DNA of 64,000 bases from Providencia alcalifaciens (GCF_915403165.1 NZ_OU659204.1:1922001-1986000), one strand, 5' to 3'; counted from the stretch's first letter, positions 1-9,099 are shown. Translations and numbers: made by a program. The notes: generated from the letters alone by a model not told the origin.

Positions 1-149
1 ATATAGCAATTAGTAGCGCAGAGTCTTACAGCACATCAAACTCAGTACCGCAGGCGTTAAGAATAGCAATTAGTACCTTATCCCATGAAGAACTGGCGGT
101 GGCAATAGAAGCGATTAGGCGCGTTGTATTGTATTTAATTGATTTATAA
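1..149 (+). CDS. C-terminal end of a PLP-dependent aminotransferase-like protein (partial)
   Basis: An open frame enters from the left edge and ends at TAA 147-149. The visible ~48 residues include the stretch QALRIAISTLSHEELAVAIE. This resembles the last strand and helix of fold-type I aminotransferases, including the MocR/GntR-aminotransferase fusions, which commonly end in an 'NALRLSF..-ASPEEL-' pattern. Nothing of the active site lies in the window, so I cannot say whether it is a MocR regulator or a plain aminotransferase. The next gene begins about 28 bases downstream on the same strand, so the two could be co-transcribed. The assignment is an inference from a short tail. Confidence 0.45.
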   Translation, partial: IAISSAESYSTSNSVPQALRIAISTLSHEELAVAIEAIRRVVLYLIDL

Positions 150-177
150 AGATGATAAGTATAAAGGAATAAAAACA

Positions 178-669
178 GTGGAACATATCAAACACTTTAC
201 AGCGACAGCGATGATCTGTAATACCCGTGGGGAATTTCTATTACATGAGCACCCTAAGCTAGGTATCTGGCTACCGCCTGGTGGCCATATTGATCCGAAT
301 GAAGAACCGCAAGATACCGTTGTTCGTGAAGTGTTTGAAGAAACAGGCTTACAGTGCCGAGTGATTGATTGTCGCTATCCGTTACACTCAAAGGTCAATG
401 ATTCAAAAAATACTCTCTCTTTACCAATTCCTTTAGCTATTTTAAAAGAATTCATTGCAGATAAACGCCAAGGAGATCATTGGCATATCGATATGGTTTA
501 TCTTTGTGAGCTAATAGACGAAGAAACCCAATGCAATGCGGATTTTCATTGGGTTTCTCTGAATAAAATGAATGAGTTAAACCTTCCTAAAGATGTGTAT
601 GAACTCGCTATTATGGTGAATGAATATTTTCAAAATGGTTCGGCTCATTCGAAATGCATTCAGTCATGA
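178..669 (+). CDS. NUDIX hydrolase
   Basis: A NUDIX-family pyrophosphohydrolase, expected to cleave a nucleoside diphosphate linked to another moiety; the substrate is not predictable. The NUDIX box is complete: the G-x5-E segment GHIDPNE is followed at the right spacing by REVFEETGL, giving G-x5-E-x7-R-E-x2-E-E-x-G. I choose the GTG at 178 because AAAGGA at 163-168 sits 9 bases upstream. The frame stays open to a TTG at 139, but that would overlap the end of the preceding gene. The 3' end overlaps the convergent LysE-family gene by 6 bp. It is probably a housecleaning enzyme of the MutT-like type. Confidence 0.8.
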   Translation: MEHIKHFTATAMICNTRGEFLLHEHPKLGIWLPPGGHIDPNEEPQDTVVREVFEETGLQCRVIDCRYPLHSKVNDSKNTLSLPIPLAILKEFIADKRQGDHWHIDMVYLCELIDEETQCNADFHWVSLNKMNELNLPKDVYELAIMVNEYFQNGSAHSKCIQS

Positions 670-1287
670 CGAAATATTAAAGAAGAGCAAAGAGATGCCT
701 AGAATAATTAATAAAGCACCGATAACTCTATCCATAGTGAATTGATATTTTAAGATTTTATTTCTAATCAACGGTGCCGCAAAAAATAGAGCAATTAAAC
801 TAAACCAAACCCAATGTGCAAAAGAAATAAATAATCCATAGCTGAAGTTGAGCCATTGAGAATTACCAGCTTGGATCACTTGGGTGTAGACCGAAACAAC
901 GAAAAACATCGTTTTAGGATTAAGTGCATTGGTTAAAAAACCCATTTTAAATGCAGAAAATGAAGAGGGAGTTGATGCCGGATTAAGGTTATCACTGGCG
1001 TTAATTGCTGTTTTATTTGTTAAGGATTTAAAACCGATATACACCAAGTAAGCGACGCCAAGGAGTTTAACTGCCATAAATAATGTGGGAGAGCTCATAA
1101 TGATTAGAGTCACACCAAAAATGGTATACAGCACATGCACTTGTACTCCAGCAGCAATACCAAGAGCGCTGAGTAGACCCGTTTTGGTGCCATAAGAGTA
1201 GCTATTTCTGGTAACCATAGCGAAATCGGGACCGGGGCTAATAACCGCCAAAATAGTAATGGTGGCAACAGCGATAATTTCATTCAT
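664..1287 (-). CDS. LysE/RhtB-family amino acid exporter
   Basis: An inner-membrane efflux protein of the LysE/RhtB family. Length (207 aa) is typical. The N-terminus carries the family signature SPGPDFAMVTRNS, in which the PGPD segment follows the first membrane helix; about six hydrophobic segments follow, and the 'NPKTMFF' motif sits in the middle of the protein. AGGATC about 8 bases upstream of the ATG is a fair ribosome site. A LysR regulator is transcribed divergently from a shared 200-bp region, the usual arrangement for such exporters, so that regulator probably controls this gene. The substrate is unknown; amino acids or their analogues are the family norm. Confidence 0.85.
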   Translation of the reverse strand: MNEIIAVATITILAVISPGPDFAMVTRNSYSYGTKTGLLSALGIAAGVQVHVLYTIFGVTLIIMSSPTLFMAVKLLGVAYLVYIGFKSLTNKTAINASDNLNPASTPSSFSAFKMGFLTNALNPKTMFFVVSVYTQVIQAGNSQWLNFSYGLFISFAHWVWFSLIALFFAAPLIRNKILKYQFTMDRVIGALLIILGISLLFFNISS

Positions 1288-1489
1288 AGTAAGATCCTAA
1301 TGGTAATAAAAACTGACTTAATTTCTGGGTGATAAATAGATTTAATTAATTTGAGATGTTGATTATCAATAGATTGCAGATAGAGAAAAAGCGATTTATT
1401 CTCAATAAAATCTGTCAGTTTTTGTTACCTATTTAATTGTGAAGGTACTCATTTTACAAGCCCCTTAATTTTATGAAGACATTAATTCT

Positions 1490-2365
1490 ATGAAACTGCC
1501 ACCATTAACATCGTTACGTTTTTTTGATGTTACTGCGCGCTATGAAAGCATTATTAAAGCCGCGCAAGAGCTGCATGTAACGCACAGTGCCATTAGTCGC
1601 CAGATAAAACTACTGGAAGAGCATCTCGGTGTTCTACTGTTTGAACGGCGTAATCGAGCTATTTTTTTGACAGAAGAAGGTAAATTGTTATTTCAAACGA
1701 CAACGTACTTATTCCAACAACTGTCTGATACGGTTGAAAAAATTACGCAGCGGCCCCATAACCAAGTAGTTAGCTTGTCATGTGAACCGACCATTGCAAT
1801 GAAGTGGCTGATCCCGCGTTTAACCGATTTTTACCAGCAATACCCTGAAATTACGGTGCATTTGATCGCCGCAGGTGGTCCCATTGATTTTAATAAGGCG
1901 GGGGTCGATCTTGCTCTTCGACGTAATGATTTCACTTGGGATGACAATGTTTATGCGAAGAAAATATGTGCAGAATGGATGGGCATTATCAAGAAAAATG
2001 ATAGCCAACCCTATCATGAGATGAACTTGCTTGTTCCAGCCTCGCGACCAAATGTTTGGCGTACATGGCAAGCCCGCAGTGGCATCAATTTACAACATAA
2101 TAAACAAATTAATTTCGAACATTTCTACCTATGTTTGCAGGCCGCATTAGCTGGACAGGGCGTCGCTATCGCATCTTTCCTAATGGTTGCTGATGAAATT
2201 AAAACACAACAATTAATGGCCCCAGAAGGGTTTATTGAAGATGGCTCGGCATACTATTTACTTTCACCTAAAGAAATAAAAACGGATACTCCCGCGGCCA
2301 TTTTTATGGAGTGGTTAGAAACAATCGTGAATCAAAGCCTGTTGTTAACTCAGCAATCGGCATAA
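1490..2365 (+). CDS. LysR-family regulator, GcvA-like
   Basis: A LysR-type transcriptional regulator of 291 aa. The N-terminal winged helix-turn-helix is clear: LPPLTSLRFFDVTARYES opens it, and the recognition-helix region reads HSAISRQIKLLEEHLGV. The opening 'LPPL-LR-F-ARY-S' is characteristic of the GcvA/AmpR subgroup. The C-terminal part is the periplasmic-binding-like effector domain. It is divergent to the LysE-type exporter, which is the natural candidate target; the effector would then be an exported amino acid. The ribosome site is weak (GAAG about 12 bases before ATG). The gene is followed by ddlA, apparently independently transcribed after a 135-bp gap. Confidence 0.85.
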   Translation: MKLPPLTSLRFFDVTARYESIIKAAQELHVTHSAISRQIKLLEEHLGVLLFERRNRAIFLTEEGKLLFQTTTYLFQQLSDTVEKITQRPHNQVVSLSCEPTIAMKWLIPRLTDFYQQYPEITVHLIAAGGPIDFNKAGVDLALRRNDFTWDDNVYAKKICAEWMGIIKKNDSQPYHEMNLLVPASRPNVWRTWQARSGINLQHNKQINFEHFYLCLQAALAGQGVAIASFLMVADEIKTQQLMAPEGFIEDGSAYYLLSPKEIKTDTPAAIFMEWLETIVNQSLLLTQQSA

Positions 2366-2500
2366 AATGTGTATAATTTTAAGGGTTTGGTCATTTAATC
2401 ACCGAACCTACTTGCATAGTGAAGTTTTTATGCCCTAACTATTTCGCTGCGTGCTATATTTCCCACAATCGTTTTTGATGTCTTTATGTTGGAGTAAATA

Positions 2501-3604
2501 ATGAGCAAAATTCGGGTTGGTGTCATTTTTGGTGGTAAATCCACTGAGCATGAAGTTTCGTTGCAATCAGCTAAAAATATTATTAATGGATTAGATCGTA
2601 GTAAGTTTGATGTTTGCCTTATTGGTATCAATAAAGAAGGGCAATGGCATGAATATGATGAAGCGAACTTCCTGTTACATGGCGATGATCCCGCTCATAT
2701 CGCGTTAAATACTCCAAAGCGTAGCATTGCAGTTGTTCCGGGCAAACAAAGTGAACAATTCATTTCTCTAGAAGATGCGAAACCTCTTCCACAAATTGAT
2801 GTCATTTTCCCAATTGTCCACGGTAACTTAGGTGAAGATGGTTCTTTACAAGGTTTACTGCGTATGGCGAACCTACCGTTTGTTGGACCGGGTGTTCTAG
2901 GCTCATCTGCTTGCATGGATAAAGATGTCACCAAACGCCTTTTAAGGGATGCAGGGTTGCATATTGCGCCATTTATTACACTATTGAAAAGCGGTCGTGA
3001 CGAAATCAGCTACACTGCAACGGTTGAGAAACTGGGCTTACCATTATTTATTAAACCAGCTAACCAAGGCTCATCGGTTGGAATTAGTAAAGTTAATAAT
3101 GAAAGCGAGTTTGACGCGGCATTAGATTTTGCATTCTTATTTGACGTAAAAGTGCTGATTGAAAGCGCAGTCAAAGGGCGTGAAATCGAGTGCGCAGTGC
3201 TTGGAAATGAACATCCACTAGCTAGCCCATGTGGTGAAATCGTGCTGCATGATAGTTTCTATGCTTACCACACTAAGTATATTGATGAAAATGGCGCGTC
3301 TGTTGTTGCTCCGGCGGATTTAGCGCAAGATGTGAGTGAAAAGATCCGTGCAATTGCACTTGAAGCTTATCAAGCCTTAAACTGCAGCGGTATGTCTCGC
3401 GTTGATGTGTTCTTAACAGAATCGAATGATGTTGTGATTAATGAAATCAATACATTACCAGGTTTCACTAATATCAGTATGTATCCGAAACTATGGCAAC
3501 AAGGCGGTATGACTTATCAAGAATTGATCAGTCGTTTAATTGAACTTGGGATTGAAAAATTCCAGCAAACAGCCGCATTAAAAACAGCCTGTGATGAAAT
3601 TTAA
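2501..3604 (+). CDS. ddlA: D-alanine--D-alanine ligase A
   Basis: ATP-dependent ligase that joins two D-alanines to supply the terminal dipeptide of peptidoglycan precursors; cytoplasmic. The 367-aa protein closely follows E. coli DdlA along its whole length. Landmarks are VIFGGKSTEHEVSLQSA at the N-terminus, HGNLGEDGSLQG, the ATP-grasp segment KPANQGSSVGISK, and EINTLPGFTNISMYPKLW near the end, which holds the Mg-binding and serine-loop residues. GGAG lies 6 bases before the ATG. It is a single gene, separated from the upstream LysR gene by 135 bp and followed by a hairpin before a convergent gene. The DdlA rather than DdlB assignment rests on length and on the extended loop sequences. Confidence 0.95.
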   Translation: MSKIRVGVIFGGKSTEHEVSLQSAKNIINGLDRSKFDVCLIGINKEGQWHEYDEANFLLHGDDPAHIALNTPKRSIAVVPGKQSEQFISLEDAKPLPQIDVIFPIVHGNLGEDGSLQGLLRMANLPFVGPGVLGSSACMDKDVTKRLLRDAGLHIAPFITLLKSGRDEISYTATVEKLGLPLFIKPANQGSSVGISKVNNESEFDAALDFAFLFDVKVLIESAVKGREIECAVLGNEHPLASPCGEIVLHDSFYAYHTKYIDENGASVVAPADLAQDVSEKIRAIALEAYQALNCSGMSRVDVFLTESNDVVINEINTLPGFTNISMYPKLWQQGGMTYQELISRLIELGIEKFQQTAALKTACDEI

Positions 3605-3626
3605 TCTCTGATATTTTCCTCAAGCT

Positions 3627-3653
3627 TTGCCGATAGCAGTTTGCTATCGGCAA
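3627..3653. terminator. Hairpin between ddlA and a convergent GNAT gene
   Basis: A perfect 12-bp inverted repeat (TTGCCGATAGCA / TGCTATCGGCAA) with a 3-base loop. It lies in the 70-bp space between two convergent stop codons. No strong T-tract follows on either strand, so termination may be modest; the symmetry suits a bidirectional terminator. Confidence 0.6.
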
Positions 3654-3674
3654 TATCACTATAAAGTTAGCTCA

Positions 3675-4463
3675 TTAATTCACTGCGTTTTTGTTGCACC
3701 AAACATAATTGATGTAACGGAATAACGGCTCAAATCCAAATTTTTTATATAAATCAAATCCTGCTTCTGATGCATCTAAGAAGCAATGTTCGACTCGTTG
3801 TTGACGACAGAATGCGAGAGCATAATCAATAAGCTGAGAAGCATAGCCTTTACCCTGAAACTTAGGCTCAGTACCGATATCGTCGAAACGTGCCAATTCG
3901 CCTTCAATGGTGATCGTCATAGATGTTGCTGGCTCTCCATTGACCAATAAGACGAAATGGAATTGTGGTGCACCTTGTTGCAGGGCATCTTCGTGGTAGC
4001 GAACATACTCTTGGATCACCGTATCGTGCTCTTCAGAAAGATAGAATGCAGAAACCAATGGTTTAGCCCAAAGGGATAAATCATGGTTTGCGAGCACGAT
4101 ATCTACCTGATTATCAGGCAAATCGACTTCTTTTTGTTGTGACAATGTTAGCGCCATTGCTGTCGTGACGCTGTCACGTTTATAGTTAAGTGCTTCAATA
4201 TCTTTGACGACTTTTGGCAACATCTCTTCAGGGATCACCAAAGTGTGATTCTTTTTCTGCGATACGAACAGGTTGTATGCTTGCATAAAAGCATGATGAG
4301 TAGAGTCGGGTTGCAGATAAATAAAATTGAACGCCGGGGAGTTTAATGGCGTTAAATAACAAATTGTATGTTGTGCAATATGGATACTGTGCTCACAAAT
4401 CGAAGTCCAAAACGTCTTTTCGATCGATTGGTAATGTCGTAAATAGTAGAGCGGTATATTCAT
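3675..4463 (-). CDS. GNAT-family acetyltransferase with a long N-terminal domain (paralog 1)
   Basis: The C-terminal ~110 residues form a GNAT N-acetyltransferase fold. ARFDDIGTEPKFQGKGYASQ contains the acetyl-CoA pyrophosphate-binding Q/R-x-x-G-x-G/A element, and the closing KKFGFEPLFRY is the usual last strand-helix pair. The first ~130 residues have no function I recognise. A second gene about 1.5 kb away encodes the same architecture with the same motifs (DDIGT, FQ-G-A, YKKFGF), so the two are paralogs. The substrate is unknown. The gene is monocistronic and convergent with ddlA. Confidence 0.75.
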   Translation of the reverse strand: MNIPLYYLRHYQSIEKTFWTSICEHSIHIAQHTICYLTPLNSPAFNFIYLQPDSTHHAFMQAYNLFVSQKKNHTLVIPEEMLPKVVKDIEALNYKRDSVTTAMALTLSQQKEVDLPDNQVDIVLANHDLSLWAKPLVSAFYLSEEHDTVIQEYVRYHEDALQQGAPQFHFVLLVNGEPATSMTITIEGELARFDDIGTEPKFQGKGYASQLIDYALAFCRQQRVEHCFLDASEAGFDLYKKFGFEPLFRYINYVWCNKNAVN

Positions 4464-4985
4464 TAGTCAGTTACCTGATACAAAATGTGTTAGTCAAAAT
4501 GGAGCAAATAGCAAATCTGACCCCATGTAAAATTCTGTTAACCTATTGGTAGTAAAGCTTTTGTGATCTATCTATTGATAATAACTAAACCTTTAAAATC
4601 AGCAACCGTTGCTGCAGTTGTCATCCTATCTTTGGCTTTAGATCTCACTTTTTTGCAACGCTTTCAGTGTTATTAATCAATATCTATAAAGTAAATTTGA
4701 AGATGAATTAAGGCGTTTCGTGCGATATGCAGATAGATTGTTATTTAATGCTATCTTACATTGCTCATTTACTCTATAAAATGTCATGTGAATTTATAAA
4801 AAGCTTTGTAACTCAAAGGGATTATCTTACTAATTTCTCCATTATGATAGTAGAAATAAAGAGATCGTACCTGCATAATTATGCTAAATAGCGTGACGTA
4901 AATAAGATAAATAGAGTTGTAAACGTTATATTCTTCAATATGTTTTTTTTGAAAAATAAAAGATGGCTGAGGTTACGTTAAGGTA
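4464..4985. other. 522-bp AT-rich intergenic region
   Basis: I see no convincing gene or RNA here. The region must hold the promoter of the GNAT gene on the minus strand and that of the secreted hydrolase on the plus strand. A 54-codon plus-strand frame at 4727-4891 begins with ATG, but the nearest AAGG is about 16 bases upstream. Its composition looks like chance, so I do not call it a gene. Confidence 0.4.
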
Positions 4986-5915
4986 ATGCAAAAATTTATA
5001 TTAGTTACTCTGTGTTTAGTGGGTTATTCCGTGTTTGCAGAATCAGCTGAAAACCCTTTTGATAGGCAAACACTAAAATACGATGATAAAGAGATCCATT
5101 ATTACCTGCTTAAAAGTGACTCTAATCCCTCTAAAGAATTATTGGTATTAATCCAAGGCTCTGACTGCAAAAGTGTCATTAATAACCAAAATATGATTAA
5201 GAATTTTAGTGGTGTATTACCTAATAGTGATGTGCTTCTAGTCGAAAAAACAGGCTTAACACCTGATATAGGGCTAGATGATCCAAATGCCTTAGAAGAG
5301 AACTGCCCTGTAGAATATATGAAGAGCGACTCTTATTTTGAGAGAGTGGATAACTATATTGCTGTGCTGAACCAGTTGAAAAATCAGTATCAGCATATTG
5401 TTGTATTAGGTGGCAGTGAAGGGGCGATAGTGACGAATATTATTGCGTCTAAAGTTGATTTTATTGATGCTGCTATTTCGCTAAATGGTGGCGGACAATT
5501 TTTTATTAATGATGTGACTTACAGCATTAATAAAAGTTTACCTGCTGAAGAAGCGAAAGGTGCAATAGAAGGGTTTAACCAGTTTGCAGATGCGGTTTTG
5601 CATGATCATTTAGATGATGACCAATTTCCCAGTCATCACGGGCAAAATTGGTGGTATGAAGCTTTAACGATAGATAATAAAAAACTGCTTCAAGGTGTTC
5701 GTAAACCCCATTTAGTGATCCAAACTCTCACCGATATTAACGTGGATGTGGAAGGTTCACAAAAAATGATGAGTGAGATTAATAACCCTAATATCACGTA
5801 TAAAACATATTCCTCATTGGACCATTATTTTAAAGATAGTCAGGACGCTAATCAGACGGCTGTGGTTATCGCTGATATTCAGGATTGGTATACAAAATTA
5901 AATATCAAAAAATAG
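4986..5915 (+). CDS. Secreted alpha/beta-hydrolase-fold protein of unknown function
   Basis: A 309-aa protein with a classical signal peptide: K near the N-terminus, then ILVTLCLVGYSVFA, with probable cleavage after A18. It therefore acts in the periplasm or outside. The mature part looks like an alpha/beta hydrolase. LLVLIQGSDC fits the first core strand with an oxyanion-hole loop, VLGGSEGA (S144) is a G-x-S-x-G nucleophile elbow, and LDHYFK near the C-terminus can supply the histidine. The substrate is unknown. AAGG lies only about 3 bases from the ATG, but the signal peptide fixes this start. It sits between two paralogous GNAT genes on the opposite strand and has its own terminator. Confidence 0.7.
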   Translation: MQKFILVTLCLVGYSVFAESAENPFDRQTLKYDDKEIHYYLLKSDSNPSKELLVLIQGSDCKSVINNQNMIKNFSGVLPNSDVLLVEKTGLTPDIGLDDPNALEENCPVEYMKSDSYFERVDNYIAVLNQLKNQYQHIVVLGGSEGAIVTNIIASKVDFIDAAISLNGGGQFFINDVTYSINKSLPAEEAKGAIEGFNQFADAVLHDHLDDDQFPSHHGQNWWYEALTIDNKKLLQGVRKPHLVIQTLTDINVDVEGSQKMMSEINNPNITYKTYSSLDHYFKDSQDANQTAVVIADIQDWYTKLNIKK

Positions 5916-5922
5916 ATTGAAT

Positions 5923-5956
5923 AGATGCCCAACTAAGAATTTTTAGTTGGGCATCT
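5923..5956. terminator. Bidirectional terminator
   Basis: Perfect 14-bp stem (AGATGCCCAACTAA and its complement) with a 6-base loop, followed on the plus strand by GGGGATTTTATT. It lies between the convergent hydrolase and GNAT genes, and T-rich sequence is found on both sides. Confidence 0.85.
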
Positions 5957-5963
5957 GGGGATT

Positions 5964-6746
5964 TTATTCTGAAATGTAACTGTGATATTTAAAAATCGAT
6001 TTAAAACCTAGTTTTTGATAAACCGACAAACCATCGCTAGACGCCTCCAAATAGCACTGCTTGATTTTATGTTGATGACAAATCTGTAAAACATGTTTAA
6101 TCAATGCAGTGGCAAATCCTTGCCTCTGGAATTCAATATCTGTACCAATATCATCTAAGCGTGCAATGTCATTATGTAACGTGAGTGTCAGTGATGAAAC
6201 AGGGGCCTGTTGATTAAACAAGACAAAATGCATGATATTTATTTTCTTGTCTAACGCACGCTGATGATAGCGAATATATTCATCAATGATGGATTCGTCA
6301 TTATCGTTATCAAGTTCATTGACTACGGGAAATGCAGTGATAAGCGGTTTTGACCAGTCAGAGAGATTATGATTGCTAAGCTTTATATGGTAGCCGTCTG
6401 GTAACCGATTTTCCGTTTTGGATTCATTCTCCGTAAGTTCAAATACCATCGCTGTTGATTCACCATCATCAATAAGATCATATTGTTGTATACAGTTTGA
6501 AAACTTAGGTAATTCATCGGTGTGAACAACTAAAATATAGGGCTTTGACTGTTGTTGAAACAATGTATTTGCCGCTTCAAAGCCCGTAGTAGTTGCCCCT
6601 GAACGCAAGTAGATATAATTAAAAGCGGGAGTTTTTAGCTCAGTAAAATAGGCAAGTGTATTTGGCTCTACATGATGCGTCTTTAGGCAAATAGCAGACC
6701 AAAAAATATCTTCTAATGAGTAAAAACACACTTCGTTGTGAGTCAT
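5964..6746 (-). CDS. GNAT-family acetyltransferase with a long N-terminal domain (paralog 2)
   Basis: Same architecture as the GNAT protein ending at 3675: an uncharacterised N-terminal half and a C-terminal GNAT domain. The acetyl-CoA loop region reads ARLDDIGTDIEFQRQGFATA and the terminal element is YQKLGFKSIFKYH. Shared N-terminal features (SPAFNFIYL versus TPAFNYIYLR) show that the full protein, not only the GNAT domain, was duplicated. The copies are clearly diverged, so the duplication is not recent or selection has separated them. Substrate unknown. The next gene downstream is convergent and shares a strong terminator. Confidence 0.75.
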   Translation of the reverse strand: MTHNEVCFYSLEDIFWSAICLKTHHVEPNTLAYFTELKTPAFNYIYLRSGATTTGFEAANTLFQQQSKPYILVVHTDELPKFSNCIQQYDLIDDGESTAMVFELTENESKTENRLPDGYHIKLSNHNLSDWSKPLITAFPVVNELDNDNDESIIDEYIRYHQRALDKKINIMHFVLFNQQAPVSSLTLTLHNDIARLDDIGTDIEFQRQGFATALIKHVLQICHQHKIKQCYLEASSDGLSVYQKLGFKSIFKYHSYISE

Positions 6747-6864
6747 TTTATGGTGTCCTAATAAATTAACTGAAAGTTCCTAGTCTATTGGGAAAATTGA
6801 GATTGCTGTCACTATGGTACATGGGATAGCATTTGTTGAATTAAGAGAAGATTAAGGAATATCT

Positions 6865-7194
6865 GTGAATAATATCCCCGAAACCATCACGTTCTTTGAG
6901 CGTTTATTACCACTGGTTGTTTCTGGTGAAAAAGTGATCACCATTCGTGATGAAAGTGAGAGTCATTATGTACCAGGCTCGATTGTCAAAGTCTATGCTT
7001 TAGAAACTGACGAGTACTACACCGATATTGAAATACTTTCTGTTGAGCCGCTAAACTACGATGATATTTCAGAGTATCACGCGACTCAAGAAGCGATGAC
7101 ATTAGAAACGTTGAAAGCTTTAATTCGTGAAATTTATCCAACAGAAAATTGCCTGTATGTTATTCATTATCGATTAACAACTACAAATGCTTAA
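6865..7194 (+). CDS. yqfB: ASCH-domain N4-acetylcytidine amidohydrolase YqfB
   Basis: A small cytoplasmic ASCH-domain protein (109 aa; E. coli YqfB is 103). YqfB hydrolyses N4-acetylcytidine to cytidine and acetate, a salvage step for modified RNA nucleosides. The family signature is present: ITFFERL, then VITIRDESESHYVPG, with the catalytic Lys/Thr/Glu region in GEKVITIRDESE, and the closing MTLETLKALIREIYP. The start is GTG at 6865 with AAGGA 6 bases upstream. The 3' end overlaps the convergent LysR gene by 21 bp. Confidence 0.85.
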   Translation: MNNIPETITFFERLLPLVVSGEKVITIRDESESHYVPGSIVKVYALETDEYYTDIEILSVEPLNYDDISEYHATQEAMTLETLKALIREIYPTENCLYVIHYRLTTTNA

Positions 7195-8061
7195 ATCACA
7201 ATAACGGTTTTTTATTAGCTTAATAAATGCTTTTGTGGCTGGAGACGCATCACTGTAATTATTAACAGCAAAGGCAATATCCCGAGTCACGCGGGGAATT
7301 AATGGTTTGACGATAATGTTGTTAATATTTTCAGGGATTGCGAGTTGAGCCACAATCGATACGGCTTCATTTCGTGCAACCAATGAAAAAGTGCTAAGAA
7401 GTTGGCGAGTTCTAAATTGAATTTTAGGTGTCAGCTTTTGTGCAGAAAATAATCCCATCACAATTTTTCCTGAGCCGGCTTGGGTTAGGTTAAACGGGTA
7501 TTCACATAACTGTTTTAATGTAACTCCATCGTAGTGAGTCAAGGGATGGCCTAGTGGTAAAATAGCCACATATTGGTCATGCTTCACAAGGAAAGTATCA
7601 AAGCGTTCATCGGGTAAGACGACCACACCAATATCTATGCGCTTTTCTAACAACCATTGAGCTACGCTCTCATCGTCTCCCTCATCAACAATAATTTCAA
7701 TACTTGGGTATTGCTGACGAAAGGCCTTTAATAATGGGGGCAGAATACCCGTTGAAGATCCGGGACCAAAAGATCCTATTCGTAAAACGCCTTTCTTTAA
7801 CCCATTCGTTGCTAAAGCTTCTTGCCGCATTGTTTCTTGAAGGCTCAGTATGTGTTGGGCTCGATTTAACAGCGTATTACCAATTTCTGTTAGGGTGACT
7901 TGGTTTTGCTCCCGCGTAAATAAACTGACATTGAAATCTTTTTCGAGAGATTTAATGGCATGTGAAACCGCAGATTGGGAAATATTCAAAGACATAGCCG
8001 CCAAAGTGAAACTTTTTAGCTCAGCAACACGGGTAAATATTTCCAGTTGGCTTAGTGTCAT
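7174..8061 (-). CDS. LysR-family regulator
   Basis: A 295-aa LysR-type regulator. The N-terminal helix-turn-helix reads MTLSQLEIFTRVAELKSFTL and then ISQSAVSHAIKSLEKDFNV; the effector-binding domain follows, beginning near GVLRIGSFGP. It is transcribed divergently from an EamA-family transporter with a 108-bp shared region that contains an inverted repeat (8090-8109), so it most likely controls that transporter and itself. The inducer is unknown. The resemblance is to the CynR/CysL-like branch, which is not specific enough for a name. Confidence 0.85.
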   Translation of the reverse strand: MTLSQLEIFTRVAELKSFTLAAMSLNISQSAVSHAIKSLEKDFNVSLFTREQNQVTLTEIGNTLLNRAQHILSLQETMRQEALATNGLKKGVLRIGSFGPGSSTGILPPLLKAFRQQYPSIEIIVDEGDDESVAQWLLEKRIDIGVVVLPDERFDTFLVKHDQYVAILPLGHPLTHYDGVTLKQLCEYPFNLTQAGSGKIVMGLFSAQKLTPKIQFRTRQLLSTFSLVARNEAVSIVAQLAIPENINNIIVKPLIPRVTRDIAFAVNNYSDASPATKAFIKLIKNRYCDLSICSC

Positions 8062-8089
8062 GAGTAAATGCTCATTTGATTATGATCTT

Positions 8090-8109
8090 GGATAACCAAT
8101 AACTTATCC
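8090..8109. promoter_or_regulatory. Candidate LysR operator between the LysR and EamA genes
   Basis: Inverted repeat GGATAA-N8-TTATCC placed 28 bases before the LysR start and about 60 before the transporter start. Position and interrupted dyad symmetry suit a LysR recognition site. It is a single occurrence, so this is an inference. Confidence 0.4.
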
Positions 8110-8169
8110 GTATCGAGTGATTGAGTCAATAAAATGCACAATATCTGATCTGAATGGGGCAATATAGCG

Positions 8170-9093
8170 ATGGAATTAAAAATAACAAAAAGACAAGTTC
8201 AGCAAAAATCAGTCAATATTGTTGTTCTGAAAATGATCTGTGTCTCGATATTATGGGGAGGAACGTTCATTGCTGGTAGGGTACTACAACCCGATATATC
8301 GCCATTACTTTCCGCGACGATGCGCTTTATTTTTGCGAGCATTTCATTGGTTATTTTGTTGAGTTGTACTCGTATTGGCTGGGTAAGAGTGAATCCGCGT
8401 CAGTTTTTTCAAATTCTAATATTGGGATGCAGTGGTGTATTTGTGTATCAGGTATTTTTCTTCTATGGATTACAGATTATTCCTGCATCAAGAGCGGCAT
8501 TATTAGTCGCGATTAACCCCGCAATGATTGCGTTAATTTCCTATTTATTATGGCGAGAAAAAATCACAAAAATTAAAGGGGCGGGTATTGGTTGCTGTGT
8601 ATTAGGGGCAACAATATTGTTATCAGCAAAAACGTCTGATGTGAGTGGCTTTTTAACAAACCAAGGCGATCTTGCCATATTAGGCTGTGTAGTGAGTTGG
8701 GGAATTTATACTGTTGCAGGTAAAAATGTGATCCGTGAAATTGGAGCCATACATACGGTCGCTTATGCTGTGTTATTAGGAACGGCATTATTAGTTATCG
8801 CGTCAAGTATCATGGGGCAATTAACATTTGGCACAATTGCACATTTAACAAATACCGATGTTATGAGCCTGTTGTACCTTGGTATATTAGGTTCAGCACT
8901 GGCTTATATTTGGTATTACCAAGGTGTTGATCAATTAGGTGCAGCGGGTGCAGGGTCATTTATTGCACTTAATCCGTTGACTGCAGTAATAATAGGAACG
9001 CTATTTTTAAATGAGGAAATTACATTCTCTGCATTATTAGGTGGGATAGTGATTATCTTTGGGTTATGGATAACGAATAAATCTCGAGTATAA
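8170..9093 (+). CDS. EamA (DMT superfamily) transporter
   Basis: A 307-aa inner-membrane protein with two EamA repeats and about ten hydrophobic helices. The first repeat opens with SILWGGTFIAGRVLQPDISP and ends in FRREK-like LLWREKITK; the second includes LGSALAYIWYYQGVDQLGAA and ends at FLNEEITFSALLGG. These are the usual EamA signatures. Such proteins export amino acids or other small metabolites. It is paired with a divergent LysR regulator and closed by a hairpin at 9100-9131. Substrate unknown. Confidence 0.85.
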   Translation: MELKITKRQVQQKSVNIVVLKMICVSILWGGTFIAGRVLQPDISPLLSATMRFIFASISLVILLSCTRIGWVRVNPRQFFQILILGCSGVFVYQVFFFYGLQIIPASRAALLVAINPAMIALISYLLWREKITKIKGAGIGCCVLGATILLSAKTSDVSGFLTNQGDLAILGCVVSWGIYTVAGKNVIREIGAIHTVAYAVLLGTALLVIASSIMGQLTFGTIAHLTNTDVMSLLYLGILGSALAYIWYYQGVDQLGAAGAGSFIALNPLTAVIIGTLFLNEEITFSALLGGIVIIFGLWITNKSRV

Positions 9094-9099
9094 AATAGG

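Noticed and set aside
4727..4891. A 54-codon plus-strand frame in the 522-bp gap before the secreted hydrolase.
   Set aside because: The only AAGG is about 16 bases upstream of the ATG, composition is not convincing, and the frame has no recognisable features.
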